A DNA stretch of 64,000 nt from Acidovorax sp. SRB_14 (GCF_012932145.1 NZ_MWOK01000009.1:93325-157324), one strand, 5' to 3'. Counted from the first letter of the stretch, positions 35,576 to 44,249 are shown. Numbers and translations: made by a program. The notes: a model not told the origin generated them from the sequence alone.

Positions 35576-36001
35576 ATGCAAATCCAGCCCTACCTGTTTT
35601 TTGACGGCCGCTGCGAAGAGGCGCTCAACTTCTACCGCAGCGCCCTGGGCGCCAAAGTCACTACGCTGATGCGCTTCAAGGACGCGCCCGCCAACGCGTC
35701 GGCCCCCGGCTGCACGCCCCCGCCCGGCGACAAAATCATGCACGCCAACCTGCAGATCGGCGAGGTGCAGATCATGGCCTCTGACGGCGTGGCGCCGGGC
35801 GAAGGCGCATTCAAGGGCTTTGCGCTCTCGCTCTCTCCGGCCACCGACGTCGAGGCCGAGCGCCTGTTCAAGGCCCTGACCGAGGGCGGCTCTGTGCAGA
35901 TGCCGTTTGGCGGCACGTTCTTCGCCTCTTCGTTCGGCATGATGACCGACCGCTTCGGCGTGCCGTGGATGGTCATCGTGCCGCTGCCTGAGAAAGCCTG
36001 A
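35576..36001 (+). CDS. VOC-superfamily (PhnB-like) protein
   Basis: A 141-residue glyoxalase-fold protein of the PhnB/DUF1428-like group: QIQPYLFFDGRCEEALNFYR, IMHANLQIGEVQIMASD, and C-terminal FASSFGMMTDRFGVPWMV. The start at 35576 has CGGAG. These proteins bind a metal in a beta-alpha-beta barrel; the reaction is generally unknown. It lies 27 bases before a YCII-type gene; the two are commonly found together near ECF sigma factors, but no sigma gene follows here. Confidence 0.9.
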   Translation: MQIQPYLFFDGRCEEALNFYRSALGAKVTTLMRFKDAPANASAPGCTPPPGDKIMHANLQIGEVQIMASDGVAPGEGAFKGFALSLSPATDVEAERLFKALTEGGSVQMPFGGTFFASSFGMMTDRFGVPWMVIVPLPEKA

Positions 36002-36028
36002 GCCGTATCGCACCACCGGAGGCACCCC

Positions 36029-36448
36029 ATGCGCTTCATGATGCTGATGATTCCGGGCGGCTACGAGTCCGCCGCGCCGGGCCAGATGCCCAGCGCCGAG
36101 CACGTCGCGGCCATGATGGCCTACAACGCCGAGCTGCAGAAAGCCGGCGTGCTGCTCTCGCTAGAAGGCCTGCACCCGCCCGCCACCGGCGCGCGCGTGT
36201 CGTTTGCCGGCGGCCAGGCCCAGGTGCGCCACGGCCCCTTCCCCGAAACCCGCGAGGCGCTGGGCGGCTTCTGGATGATCGACGTGGCCTCGCAGGACGA
36301 AGCCATCGCCTGGGCTCGGCGCTGCCCCGCCTCGGGCAACGAAGTCATCGAGGTGCGCCGCGTGCAGGAAATGGAAGACTTCCCCGCCGACGTGCAAGAG
36401 GTCGTGGCCGGCTTCCCCGACCTGCAGGCCGTGCCGCCAACGCACTGA
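36029..36448 (+). CDS. YCII-related protein (DGPF family)
   Basis: A 139-residue protein of the YCII/DGPF domain family: MRFMMLMIPGGYESAAPGQ, a GxxLLSLEGLHPPATGARV segment, DGPF-like HGPFPETREALGGFWMIDV and ending with VEVRRVQEM-like EVIEVRRVQEMEDF. Function is unknown; a ferredoxin-like fold with a conserved His-Asp pair has been proposed to be catalytic. It is in an operon with the PhnB-like gene upstream. It ends just before the accessory island. Confidence 0.88.
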   Translation: MRFMMLMIPGGYESAAPGQMPSAEHVAAMMAYNAELQKAGVLLSLEGLHPPATGARVSFAGGQAQVRHGPFPETREALGGFWMIDVASQDEAIAWARRCPASGNEVIEVRRVQEMEDFPADVQEVVAGFPDLQAVPPTH

Positions 36449-36586
36449 GCGCGCGCCCCTTTTCCGCCGCGCCCCGCCCCCCGCGCGCCCCCTGCGCGCC
36501 CGCGCGTCCCGCACGGGTCAGCTTCGCTTCAGCCCCATGGGCTATAAGGGCGACACAGATTGATACAAGCGGAGGGTGGCGGAGAC

Positions 36587-38416
36587 ATGGCAACGTTGAT
36601 ACCCGCGCTCGGCAGCTGCGCGGGGCGCATGACCGCTGGCGAGCGCCGGCTGGCCGAGCGGCTGGAGCAAAAACTCGAAGGCGACTACCTGCTGTGGTAC
36701 GACGTGCCCGTCGGCCCCAAGCAGACCCATCCCGACTTCGTCGTGCTGCACCCGCGGCGCGGTGCGCTGATCCTGGAAACTAAGGACTGGCGGCTCGACA
36801 CCATCCGCAGGGCCACGCGCCAGTACTTTGAAATTGCGCCGGACGGCCAACCCAAGACGGTGATGAACCCGCTGGCGCAGGCCCGCCACTGCGCCATCGA
36901 AGTCGTCAACGCGCTTGAGCGCGACCCGCAACTGGTGCAGGCCGAAGGCCGGCACCAAGGCAAGCTCGCCTTTCCCTGGGGCCACGGCGTGGTGTTCACG
37001 CGCATCACGCGCAAACAATTCGACGCAGCGGGGCTGGGCGAGGCGATCGAGCCGCACCGCGCCATCTGCCAGGACGAGATGTACGAAGACGCGGACGCCG
37101 AAGCCTTTCAGGAGCGGCTGTGGGCCATGTTCCCCCACGCCTTTGGCGGCGCGCTGTCCCTGCCCCAGCTCGACCGCGTGCGCTGGAACCTGTTCCCCGA
37201 GGTGCGCGTGGCCGTGCAGGGCGCGCTGTTTGGCGACGCCACCGATGCACGGGCCGACGGCGAAAACGCCGCCGAACTGCCCAGCATCATGCGCGTGATG
37301 GACCTCCAGCAAGAGCAGCTGGCGCGCAGCCTTGGCGACGGGCACCGCGTCATCCACGGCGTGGCGGGCTCGGGCAAGACGATGATTCTTGGCTACCGCG
37401 CCGAATACCTGGCCAAGGCGCAGACGCCGGCCAGCAAACCCATCCTCATCCTCTGCTTTAACGAGCCCCTGGGCGTGAAATTGGCCAGTGTGATGGACGC
37501 CAAGGGCCTGAGCGACCGCGTGCATGTGCGGCACTTTCACAGCTGGTGCCACCGCCAGCTCACCACCTACGGGCAGGCCCTGCCACCCCAAGGCGGCGGC
37601 TTTTACGAAGGCTTGGTCGGCAACGTCATCCGCGCCGTGGAGCGCAGCCAAATCCCCGGCGGCCAATACCAGGCGGTGATGATCGACGAGGGCCACGACT
37701 TCGCGCCCGAATGGCTCAAGCTCCTCACCCAAATGGTGGATCCCGCCACCAACAGCCTGCTGGTGCTGTATGACGACGCGCAAAGCATTTACGAACGCGC
37801 ACGCAGCAAACAGTTCAGCTTCAAAAGCGTGGGCATCCAGGCGCAGGGGCGCACCACCATCCTCAAGATCAACTACCGCAACACGCGGCAGATTCTTCAC
37901 ACCGCCAGCCTGGTCGCCGCAGACCTGCTGACGGCAGACGACAAAGACGACGACGGCATTCCGCTGCTCAAACCCGTGAGCTGCGGGCGCGAGGGGCAAG
38001 CCCCCGTCATCATCAAACTGCCCACCATGCGCGACGAAGCCTTTGCCATTGCCGACCACCTGGCCAGCGCCCACAAGGAAGGCTTTGCCTGGGGCGACAT
38101 GGCCGTGCTGTGCGCGGACTGGAAAACCATGGACCTGTGCGCCAGCGCCCTGGCCCAGCGCAAGCTGCCGCACCGCGTGCGCAAGAAGAGTGGTGAATAC
38201 CGGCCCGGCGCAGACGCTATTCAGGTGATGACCATGAAGGTCAGTAAAGGGCTGGAGTTTCCCGTGGTGGCACTACCCGGCGTGGGGCATATGCCTGGGC
38301 CTGGAGAGGATGAGAAGGAAGCGGCGCGGGTGTTTTATGTGGCGGCTACTAGGGCGACACAGCAATTGTTTTTGGGAATTAGTGGTGATGGGGTTTTTGC
38401 AAAACAATTTAGCTAA
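36587..38416 (+). CDS. NERD-domain SF1 (UvrD-like) helicase, candidate defence gene
   Basis: A 609-residue two-part protein. Residues 10-130 are a NERD (nuclease-related) domain: E19 in TAGERRLAE, D50 in HPDFVVLHP and the E64-x-K66 pair in LILETKDW, i.e. the acidic residues of a PD-(D/E)XK-like nuclease. From about 250 follows a UvrD-like helicase: motif I GVAGSGKTMIL, motif II MIDEGHDFAPEW (D367, E368), ILKINYRNTRQI, and KVSKGLEFPVVALPG, FYVAATRATQQLFL. The bulk is GC-rich, but the last ~120 bases turn AT-rich. It is followed after 25 bases by an ATPase-TOPRIM gene, the pairing seen in Gabija and class 2 OLD systems. Confidence 0.88.
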   Translation: MATLIPALGSCAGRMTAGERRLAERLEQKLEGDYLLWYDVPVGPKQTHPDFVVLHPRRGALILETKDWRLDTIRRATRQYFEIAPDGQPKTVMNPLAQARHCAIEVVNALERDPQLVQAEGRHQGKLAFPWGHGVVFTRITRKQFDAAGLGEAIEPHRAICQDEMYEDADAEAFQERLWAMFPHAFGGALSLPQLDRVRWNLFPEVRVAVQGALFGDATDARADGENAAELPSIMRVMDLQQEQLARSLGDGHRVIHGVAGSGKTMILGYRAEYLAKAQTPASKPILILCFNEPLGVKLASVMDAKGLSDRVHVRHFHSWCHRQLTTYGQALPPQGGGFYEGLVGNVIRAVERSQIPGGQYQAVMIDEGHDFAPEWLKLLTQMVDPATNSLLVLYDDAQSIYERARSKQFSFKSVGIQAQGRTTILKINYRNTRQILHTASLVAADLLTADDKDDDGIPLLKPVSCGREGQAPVIIKLPTMRDEAFAIADHLASAHKEGFAWGDMAVLCADWKTMDLCASALAQRKLPHRVRKKSGEYRPGADAIQVMTMKVSKGLEFPVVALPGVGHMPGPGEDEKEAARVFYVAATRATQQLFLGISGDGVFAKQFS

Positions 38417-38441
38417 CGCAGAAGATATTTAAGGAAAATAT

Positions 38442-40358
38442 ATGCTCCTCGGTATGGGTTTGAAGAACTACAAGGTTTATAAGAATGTCCAATTTATACC
38501 TATTTCTTCAGGCGCTAGTTTCACCGCTTATCTTGGGCCCAACGGAATTGGGAAGACCTCCATTTTCGAAGCGTTAGATCGATTTTTTAATGGTGGTGAA
38601 TGGATAGCCAACAACGAATCAAAGAAGGGCTCCGATGATTCGGCGTTTGTTTCGCCTTTGTTTTTGGTCCCAGTGGGTGACATTTCTTTGACAAAGAAAG
38701 AAAAAAGACTAGCCGGTTTAATTAGTGCATTTTTTTGGGATTTTTCTGGCACTCCTTACAACCCGTTTGTTAAATCTGTGATCGAAAGCATAGCCGCAGC
38801 AACCGCGTTAGGCTACGACAAAGAATCGCACTATTTATTCCTGCTTGGAAACACTCACCAAACGAACGAAATAGAAATTCCATTCTTCGGGAATGATATT
38901 AAGAGGGTTTTTGAGGGGCACGCGGATATTGAGTACGAAGAACTTCCAGAGCTTCTAAAAAAGGTGAAGTCTCATTACCGCTATATATATCTTCCAGCCG
39001 AGGCTGATTCGTTGAACTTTAGTAGAATGGAGTCAATGTACATCAGGAAGTTGCTGGATGAGGATATTAAAAAGAAAATCCAAGAATCCATTAGCAAAAA
39101 TAGCATTGACGAAATTAATAGGAAGCTCAAAGAATTTATAGATCAAATAAACCAAACACTCGATCAATATGTTTACAAAGGAAAGCGTAAAGATCAGCTA
39201 ACGGCAAACGATCTCATCGAGAGGATTTTTTCTGCTTATTTTGGGATAAAGGTCTTACACAAGAAGAACGGAGGAAAGGAGACAACCATAAAGGATCTGA
39301 GCTCTGGGGAAAAGAGGCAGGCCTTGATCGACCTTTCTTACGCATTGATTTCTCGATCAAAGCTAAAGGAATATCAAGTCATTTTGGCAATCGACGAGCC
39401 TGATGCATCAATGCACGTTGCCGCTTGCCATGACCAGTTCGAAAAAATAGCCAGAATACCAACTCTGTGCACCCCTGCGCCCCAAGTGCTAATTAATACT
39501 CACTGGTATGGTTTTCTCCCGGTAATTCGATCGGGGGTGGCGCACTCCTTATCCCGAGGTGCAAGCTCAATTGAATTTTTCTCATTTAACCTGGAGAATT
39601 TTAGAGAATACATTAATCAAAATTATACAAAATCCCACGGAAAGTACCCGAAAGAGGTTGAGCTAAAAAGCTATCAAGACATGATTCAGTCAGTGGTTGT
39701 TAGCATGCTTCGCGACAAACCATATAACTGGATATTCTGTGAGGGCTTGTCTGACAAAATTTACCTGACCCACTATTTGTCCGCCCTAGTAGAGAGCAAT
39801 AATTTGCGGATTGTTCCTCTCGGTGGTTTTAAACAGGTTCGCCGCGTTTACGACTATCTGTCAGCGCCATTAAGCGATAAAGAAGCAGGCTTTAAGGGCA
39901 AAGCTCTATGTATCGTAGATACGGATGCCCAGAAGGAACATGTGGAACTTAAGAAAGACTCAAAAAATCTTTTCTTCAAACGCTTGGTGCGTGACGAGAG
40001 CAAATTGGAAGTATTGGCTCTTGATGCGGATAGCCAGCATAGCTTTCCAACCGAAATTGAATTTGCTTTGCGCGAGGAAGTCCTCAAAGTGCTACTTTCA
40101 TCCCCTGAGCACCACAAGGAGATGGAAAACTTCTCAGTTCTACAAGAAATTGTTAAAGCGGCATCCGTAACAAAAGGGTCAAATAATTTGTATGACTATT
40201 TGAATCTTGGTCCAAAACAGAAAAAGCAATTGATGGACGATTTTTTTGATGTAGGCAATAACAAAGTCAAATTTGCCCAAGCCTATATTGAGTGTGATCC
40301 CGATAAAGCTTTAGAGCCCAAGTGGGTGGCTGCTATAAGACAAACTATCAAGGGTTAA
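38442..40358 (+). CDS. OLD-like ATPase-TOPRIM nuclease (GajA-like)
   Basis: A 638-residue protein. The N-terminal ABC-type ATPase has Walker A GPNGIGKTS (32-40), signature LSSGEKRQ (about 286), Walker B VILAIDEPDAS (about 313-322) and H-loop VLINTHW, interrupted by a coiled-coil-like Lys/Glu-rich insertion (about 205-250). A TOPRIM domain follows: E434 in FCEGLSDKIYL and D493-x-D495 in CIVDTDAQ, the metal-binding residues of OLD-family nucleases. About 120 further residues end the protein. The gene is strikingly AT-rich compared with all neighbours, a sign of transfer. It probably acts with the NERD-helicase encoded just upstream in anti-phage defence, by analogy with Gabija. Confidence 0.85.
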   Translation: MLLGMGLKNYKVYKNVQFIPISSGASFTAYLGPNGIGKTSIFEALDRFFNGGEWIANNESKKGSDDSAFVSPLFLVPVGDISLTKKEKRLAGLISAFFWDFSGTPYNPFVKSVIESIAAATALGYDKESHYLFLLGNTHQTNEIEIPFFGNDIKRVFEGHADIEYEELPELLKKVKSHYRYIYLPAEADSLNFSRMESMYIRKLLDEDIKKKIQESISKNSIDEINRKLKEFIDQINQTLDQYVYKGKRKDQLTANDLIERIFSAYFGIKVLHKKNGGKETTIKDLSSGEKRQALIDLSYALISRSKLKEYQVILAIDEPDASMHVAACHDQFEKIARIPTLCTPAPQVLINTHWYGFLPVIRSGVAHSLSRGASSIEFFSFNLENFREYINQNYTKSHGKYPKEVELKSYQDMIQSVVVSMLRDKPYNWIFCEGLSDKIYLTHYLSALVESNNLRIVPLGGFKQVRRVYDYLSAPLSDKEAGFKGKALCIVDTDAQKEHVELKKDSKNLFFKRLVRDESKLEVLALDADSQHSFPTEIEFALREEVLKVLLSSPEHHKEMENFSVLQEIVKAASVTKGSNNLYDYLNLGPKQKKQLMDDFFDVGNNKVKFAQAYIECDPDKALEPKWVAAIRQTIKG

Positions 40359-40439
40359 TTTGGGAAACCCTGCCCTCCTCGCTGCGTGGGCTTTTGTATG
40401 TACTCGGCAGGCCGATTGCGAGCGCCCTTGCTCTATCAG

Positions 40440-40715
40440 CTGTTAGACATGCGGCATCTTTTTTCTGCGCCCAATTGAGAGCGCGAGCGGCGTAAATCGG
40501 TGCAGCAGCGAGGTGCGCTCCATAGACTTGCGTATCCGTCGATCCAGCCCCCGGCGATGGCAGCCACCAAGCAGTCCTCCCCTGTCACGCTGGGCCGGCC
40601 GGTGGCTTCTCTTGAAGATGCGCACCCATAGATCAGTCTCGCTGGCGTGGTTGGCCTGCAGCCATGCGTGGAGCTACTCGGGCGTTTCGAAGGTGTGGTG
40701 TGCCGTGTTGCTCAT
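40440..40715 (-). pseudogene. Decayed YdeI/OmpD-associated family gene
   Basis: The reverse strand from 40715 reads MSNTAHHTFETPE, an amber stop, then LHAWLQANHASETDLWVRIFK. It continues in other frames as VTGEDCLVAAIAGGWIDGY, then LLHRFTPL and ARALNWAQKK. This order matches YdeI-like proteins (AWLEANHA, LWVRIYKK, DEAVLEALCWGWIDG, QRFTPR). One nonsense codon and at least two frameshifts make it a remnant. It lies between the ATPase-TOPRIM gene and the Fic gene. Confidence 0.65.
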
Positions 40716-40716
40716 G

Positions 40717-40741
40717 TATTGCTAGCTGCTTGCGCTTATCT
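40717..40741. repeat. Possible fragment of the dispersed repeat
   Basis: GTATTGCTAGCTGCTTGCGCTTATC resembles the left half of the repeat family (ATAGCTNNCAGCGCTTATC), but no right half follows. Confidence 0.35.
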
Positions 40742-40757
40742 CACAGCGGATTGCGGC

Positions 40758-41888
40758 CTATTTTGCACACAGCTCGTACCCAATACTCCGCCCCCCACCT
40801 TCCAGCCTGCGCAGCACGCCGCGCTCCAGCAGGTCGCTGATATCCCGCAGCGCCGTATCCGATGAACATTTGGCAATCGTGGCCCACTTGGCGTTGGTCA
40901 GCTTGCCCTCCATGCCGTCCAGCACGCGGTTCAGCACCAGCGTTTGCCGCGCATTCATGGGCGTGCCTGCCCAGCGCTGCCAGAACTGGGCTTTGTCCAG
41001 CACGCCCGCCAGCGTGGCGTCTGCACCTTGCACGGCGCGCAGCAGGCAGCCCAGAAACCAATGCAGCCACGGGGTGACGTCCAAGGGGCCTTTTTGGGTG
41101 GCTTCCAGCTGGTCGTAATAGTCTTTGCGCTCGCGCTGTATCTGGGCGCTGAAGCTGTAGAAACGTTGATGTGTTCCCTCGGCGCGGGCCAGCGCCATGT
41201 CGCCCACGGCGCGGCTCAGGCGGCCGTTGCCGTCGTCAAAAGGGTGCAGGGTGACCAGCCACAGGTGGGCCAAACCGGCCTTGATGAGGGCGTCGCCCGC
41301 CGGGACGGCCTCAAACCAGTCAAAAAAGGCCTGGGTTTGCGCGGGCAGGGTGGCGGCGGGCGGGGCTTCAAAGTGCACCTTCTCACGCCCCACGGGGCCG
41401 GACACCACTTGCATGGGGCCGCTGGCGTCGGTGCGCCATGCGGCCACGGTGATGCGCGTGCGCCCGCTGTAGCCGGTGGGGAACAGCGCCGCATGCCAGC
41501 CAAACAGGCGCTCGGGTGTCAGGGGCTGGTCAAAGTTGCGGGTGGCGTCCAGCACCACGTCCACCACGCCGTCCACATGCCGGTCGCTGGGGGCCAGGGC
41601 TCCTATGTCGAGGCCCAGCTTGCGGGCCACGGAGGAGCGAACGGCGTCCAGGTCCAGCCGCTCGCCCTCAATGGCACTGGTGGTGATGACTTCTTGTGTC
41701 AGCACCTGCAGGGTGGCTTGGTCGCGCTGCGCCAGCCCCAGCTCTGCCATGCGGCCCGCCAGATGGCCTTGTGCGCGGTGCACCTGGGCCAGCGGCGCGG
41801 CCAGGGCCGCGGCATCCCAGCGCCACCGGGGCCAGTCGGGTCGCTGCCAGAGGTAGGTGCGGCGGCGGGGCGGTTTGTCGGTCCACAT
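40758..41888 (-). CDS. Fic-domain protein (class II, self-inhibited AMP-transferase family)
   Basis: A 376-residue protein with an N-terminal DUF4172-like segment, the inhibitory motif TSAIEGE (about 70-76), the Fic active site HPFDDGNGRLSR (215-226) and a C-terminal winged-helix part (TNAKWATIAKCSSDTALRDI). Fic enzymes transfer AMP or other phospho-groups to target proteins. The N-terminal (S/T)xxxE(G/N) motif blocks ATP binding until relieved, which marks class II. Many such proteins act as toxins or regulators. It stands alone, convergent to the ATPase-TOPRIM gene, on the right side of the accessory island. Confidence 0.92.
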   Translation of the reverse strand: MWTDKPPRRRTYLWQRPDWPRWRWDAAALAAPLAQVHRAQGHLAGRMAELGLAQRDQATLQVLTQEVITTSAIEGERLDLDAVRSSVARKLGLDIGALAPSDRHVDGVVDVVLDATRNFDQPLTPERLFGWHAALFPTGYSGRTRITVAAWRTDASGPMQVVSGPVGREKVHFEAPPAATLPAQTQAFFDWFEAVPAGDALIKAGLAHLWLVTLHPFDDGNGRLSRAVGDMALARAEGTHQRFYSFSAQIQRERKDYYDQLEATQKGPLDVTPWLHWFLGCLLRAVQGADATLAGVLDKAQFWQRWAGTPMNARQTLVLNRVLDGMEGKLTNAKWATIAKCSSDTALRDISDLLERGVLRRLEGGGRSIGYELCAK

Positions 41889-42055
41889 GCGGCGATTATG
41901 GGTTTATTCGCCGCGCTTTGTGCGGTGAATATGGGTTGGGAGCCGGATGCCGACCGCCGGCCCGCACAGAGCATGCGTCTTCGCGCCAATATTTACTTCG
42001 CGGAAGTATGTGTTGCACAGGACGGTGTATCCAGAGACAGCGGGCAGAGTAGCTT

Positions 42056-42109
42056 GCTAGGTTCGACGAAGGCCAATGGCAACAACACTTCGTCGAAAAA
42101 GCGCCTAGC
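42056..42109. repeat. Nested inverted repeat upstream of a small exported protein gene
   Basis: GCTAGG-TTCGACGAA, an 18-base loop, TTCGTCGAA, six bases, CCTAGC. Both the inner 9-bp and outer 6-bp arms are perfect. It lies 60 bases before the start at 42169 and near the right edge of the accessory island. There is no T-run suited to a terminator. Confidence 0.75.
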
Positions 42110-42168
42110 GCTGGGCATTTGGCTTGGGTGTGGGCGCATTGCAGCTCAATCAACTACAAGGAAATGCC

Positions 42169-42483
42169 ATGAACACGTACTGCACATTCGCGGTCGCCAG
42201 TGTTGTGCTGGCCGCTGCCTCCGGCGCCATCGCAGCGCCGCCAGACACCGAAAGCGCCAACACAGCGCAAAACGCCAATACCCCCCTCACCAGAGAAGCC
42301 GTCATCGCCGATCTGATCGCATCGCGCCAGGCCGCGCCCACACAGATGCCGCGCGATGGCGAGTGGTACAACGTGCCGGCCCCGCTGGGCGGCAGGGCCC
42401 ACACGATGCGCTATGACAATGCGGACTCCGCGCAGCAGCCCATGCCGATGCCGAAGCCCATGATGGATTCCACCACCCAGTAA
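42169..42483 (+). CDS. Small exported protein, DUF4148-like
   Basis: A 104-residue protein with a signal peptide (MNTYCTFAVASVVLAAASGAIA, cleavage after AIA) and a short mature part containing LTREAVIADLIASRQAA, reminiscent of the DUF4148 'LTRAEV' motif of small Burkholderiales proteins, then a Met/Pro-rich end. It is probably periplasmic; the function is unknown. The start at 42169 has AAGGAAA. It stands alone after a nested inverted repeat. Confidence 0.7.
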   Translation: MNTYCTFAVASVVLAAASGAIAAPPDTESANTAQNANTPLTREAVIADLIASRQAAPTQMPRDGEWYNVPAPLGGRAHTMRYDNADSAQQPMPMPKPMMDSTTQ

Positions 42484-42711
42484 GGACGTGCCGGGCGTTC
42501 AGGCCAGGGGCCAAGCTTCGTCCTCGCCACCCCACCCGCCGGTAGCCCGCATTCCGCCCACCTCCTTTCCGCCGGTCCAGCACCCCAACGGCACGCCCGC
42601 CCTGGGCATGTGCTGGGTGCTGTCGCGTGCGTCCATGCAAAGACAGCGCTGCGCCCGTAACATCGCCTGCGCTTGCATTTCGCCCGTATCGGGTCAACCA
42701 AGGAGAAATCG

Positions 42712-43098
42712 ATGTTCAGTCATGTGATGGTGGGTGTGAACGATCTGGAAAAGTCGAAGGCGTTTTACGACGCGCTTCTGGGCACGCTGGGCATCGCCCC
42801 AGGGTTTGCCAACAAGAACCGCTATTTCTACCGCAGCGGGGGCAACACCTTTGCCATCACAACGCCCATCAATGGCGATTCGGCATGCCACGGCAATGGC
42901 AGCACGCTCGGTTTCACCGCGCAGTCCATCGAGCAGGCGGACGCCTGGCACGCCGCAGGCATTGCCAATGGCGGTACCCCCTGCGAAGACCCGCCGGGCT
43001 TTCGCGAAGGCCCGGGCGGCACGCTGTATTTGGCATACCTGCGCGACCCGGACGGCAACAAGATCTGCGCGCTGCACCGGCCGCCCAAGGCGGCCTGA
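42712..43098 (+). CDS. VOC-family (glyoxalase-like) protein
   Basis: A 128-residue single-domain VOC protein: FSHVMVGVNDLEKSKAFYDALL, then GFTAQSIEQADAWHAAGI and LRDPDGNKICALHRP. His and Glu positions for metal binding are partly kept (SHVMVGV, and D/N near the C-terminus). It may be a lyase, a dioxygenase-like or a resistance protein; the substrate is unknown. The start at 42712 has AAGGAG. The next gene on the strand, an alcohol-dehydrogenase-like gene, follows after about 140 bases. Confidence 0.85.
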   Translation: MFSHVMVGVNDLEKSKAFYDALLGTLGIAPGFANKNRYFYRSGGNTFAITTPINGDSACHGNGSTLGFTAQSIEQADAWHAAGIANGGTPCEDPPGFREGPGGTLYLAYLRDPDGNKICALHRPPKAA

Positions 43099-43241
43099 AG
43101 CAGGCTCGAAGTGGCCTGCGCCGCCTGGCGCGGGTCGCAGGCCAGGCCGGGTTGGGTCACTGGCCCTTGTCACAACCACAGGGGCCAGCCACAGGCAGTA
43201 CCGGCATCCGTTTTTCTTCTGCGACCGATTGAAGGACAGCC

Positions 43242-44249
43242 ATGAAATCCATCCAGCTCCAGCACCCTGGCGGCCTCGATCGCCTGCACTTGGTCGACCT
43301 GCCCGCACCCGGCGCGCCCTTGGCGGGCGAAATCCAGGTGCGCATCCATGCCAGCTCGCTCAATTATCACGACCTGGGGGTGGTGGCGGGCAACGCCCGT
43401 GCCGCCGATGGCCGCATTCCCATGGCCGATGGCGCCGGGGTGGTGACCGCCGTGGGCGCGGGTGTGACCGAGTTCACCGTGGGCGATGCCGTGGTGTCCT
43501 GCTTCTTTCCGCACTGGCAGTCGGGCCGCAACGTGCCCTCCACCTTTGCCACCGTGCCCGGCGACGGCCTGGACGGCTTTGCGCGTGAGCAGGTCAACAT
43601 GCCGGTCAACGCCTTCACCCATGCGCCCCAGGGCTACAGCCACGAGGAAGCGGGCACGCTGACCACGGCCGGCCTCACGGCCTGGCGCGCCCTGGTCGTG
43701 GACGCCCGCGTGCAGCCCGGCGACACCGTGCTGGTGCTGGGCACGGGCGGTGTTTCCATTTTTGCGCTGCAGATGGCCAAGGCCATGGGTGCGCGCGTGG
43801 TTGCCACCACGTCGAGCGAAGCCAAGAAGCAGCGCCTGCTGCAGCTGGGCGCCGACACCGTCATCAACTACCTGGAGCAGCCCGAGTGGGGCGATGTGGT
43901 CCTGGCCGCCACCGGCGGGCGCGGTGTCGACCTGGTGGTGGAGGTCGGCGGTCCGGCCACGCTGCCCCAGTCCATCCGCGCTTGTGCGCCGGGCGGCCAC
44001 ATCGCGCTGATCGGCGTGCTCACCGGCTTTGCCGGCGCCGTGCCCACGGCGGAGCTGATGCGCAAGCAGCAAACCCTCAAAGGCCTGATCGTCGGCAACC
44101 GCGAGCAGCAGCAGGACATGGTGCGCGCGCTGGAGCAATGGAGCTGGCGCCCCGTGATCGACAGCAGCTACCCGCTCGAGCAGATGGCCGAGGCCTTCGC
44201 CCACCAGAAGGCCGGCAGGCACTTCGGCAAGATCTGCCTGCGCTTCTGA
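43242..44249 (+). CDS. NAD(P)-dependent MDR-type alcohol dehydrogenase/quinone oxidoreductase
   Basis: A 335-residue medium-chain dehydrogenase: GroES-like N-terminus (IHASSLNYHDLGVVAG, PMADGAGVVTAVGAGVTEF) and Rossmann domain (VLVLGTGGVSIFALQMAKAMGARV, ATTSSEAKK). The structural-zinc Cys cluster is absent and the catalytic zinc ligands are not evident, which fits the zinc-independent quinone-oxidoreductase branch. It reduces or oxidises an unidentified substrate with NAD(P)H. No operon is obvious. Confidence 0.9.
   Translation: MKSIQLQHPGGLDRLHLVDLPAPGAPLAGEIQVRIHASSLNYHDLGVVAGNARAADGRIPMADGAGVVTAVGAGVTEFTVGDAVVSCFFPHWQSGRNVPSTFATVPGDGLDGFAREQVNMPVNAFTHAPQGYSHEEAGTLTTAGLTAWRALVVDARVQPGDTVLVLGTGGVSIFALQMAKAMGARVVATTSSEAKKQRLLQLGADTVINYLEQPEWGDVVLAATGGRGVDLVVEVGGPATLPQSIRACAPGGHIALIGVLTGFAGAVPTAELMRKQQTLKGLIVGNREQQQDMVRALEQWSWRPVIDSSYPLEQMAEAFAHQKAGRHFGKICLRF

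Noticed and set aside
36449..36586. tRNA or att site at the left border of the accessory island
   Set aside because: The sequence is a GC-rich run of C and G followed by a short AT patch; no tRNA 3' end or matching direct repeat near 42.1 kb was found.
41994..42008. TACTTC-GCG-GAAGTA palindrome
   Set aside because: It is only six base pairs, single copy and without promoter context; likely chance.
40944..42416. Forward frame of 490 codons antisense to the Fic gene
   Set aside because: Its composition is that of a shadow frame. The Fic motif and winged-helix region are clearly encoded on the other strand.
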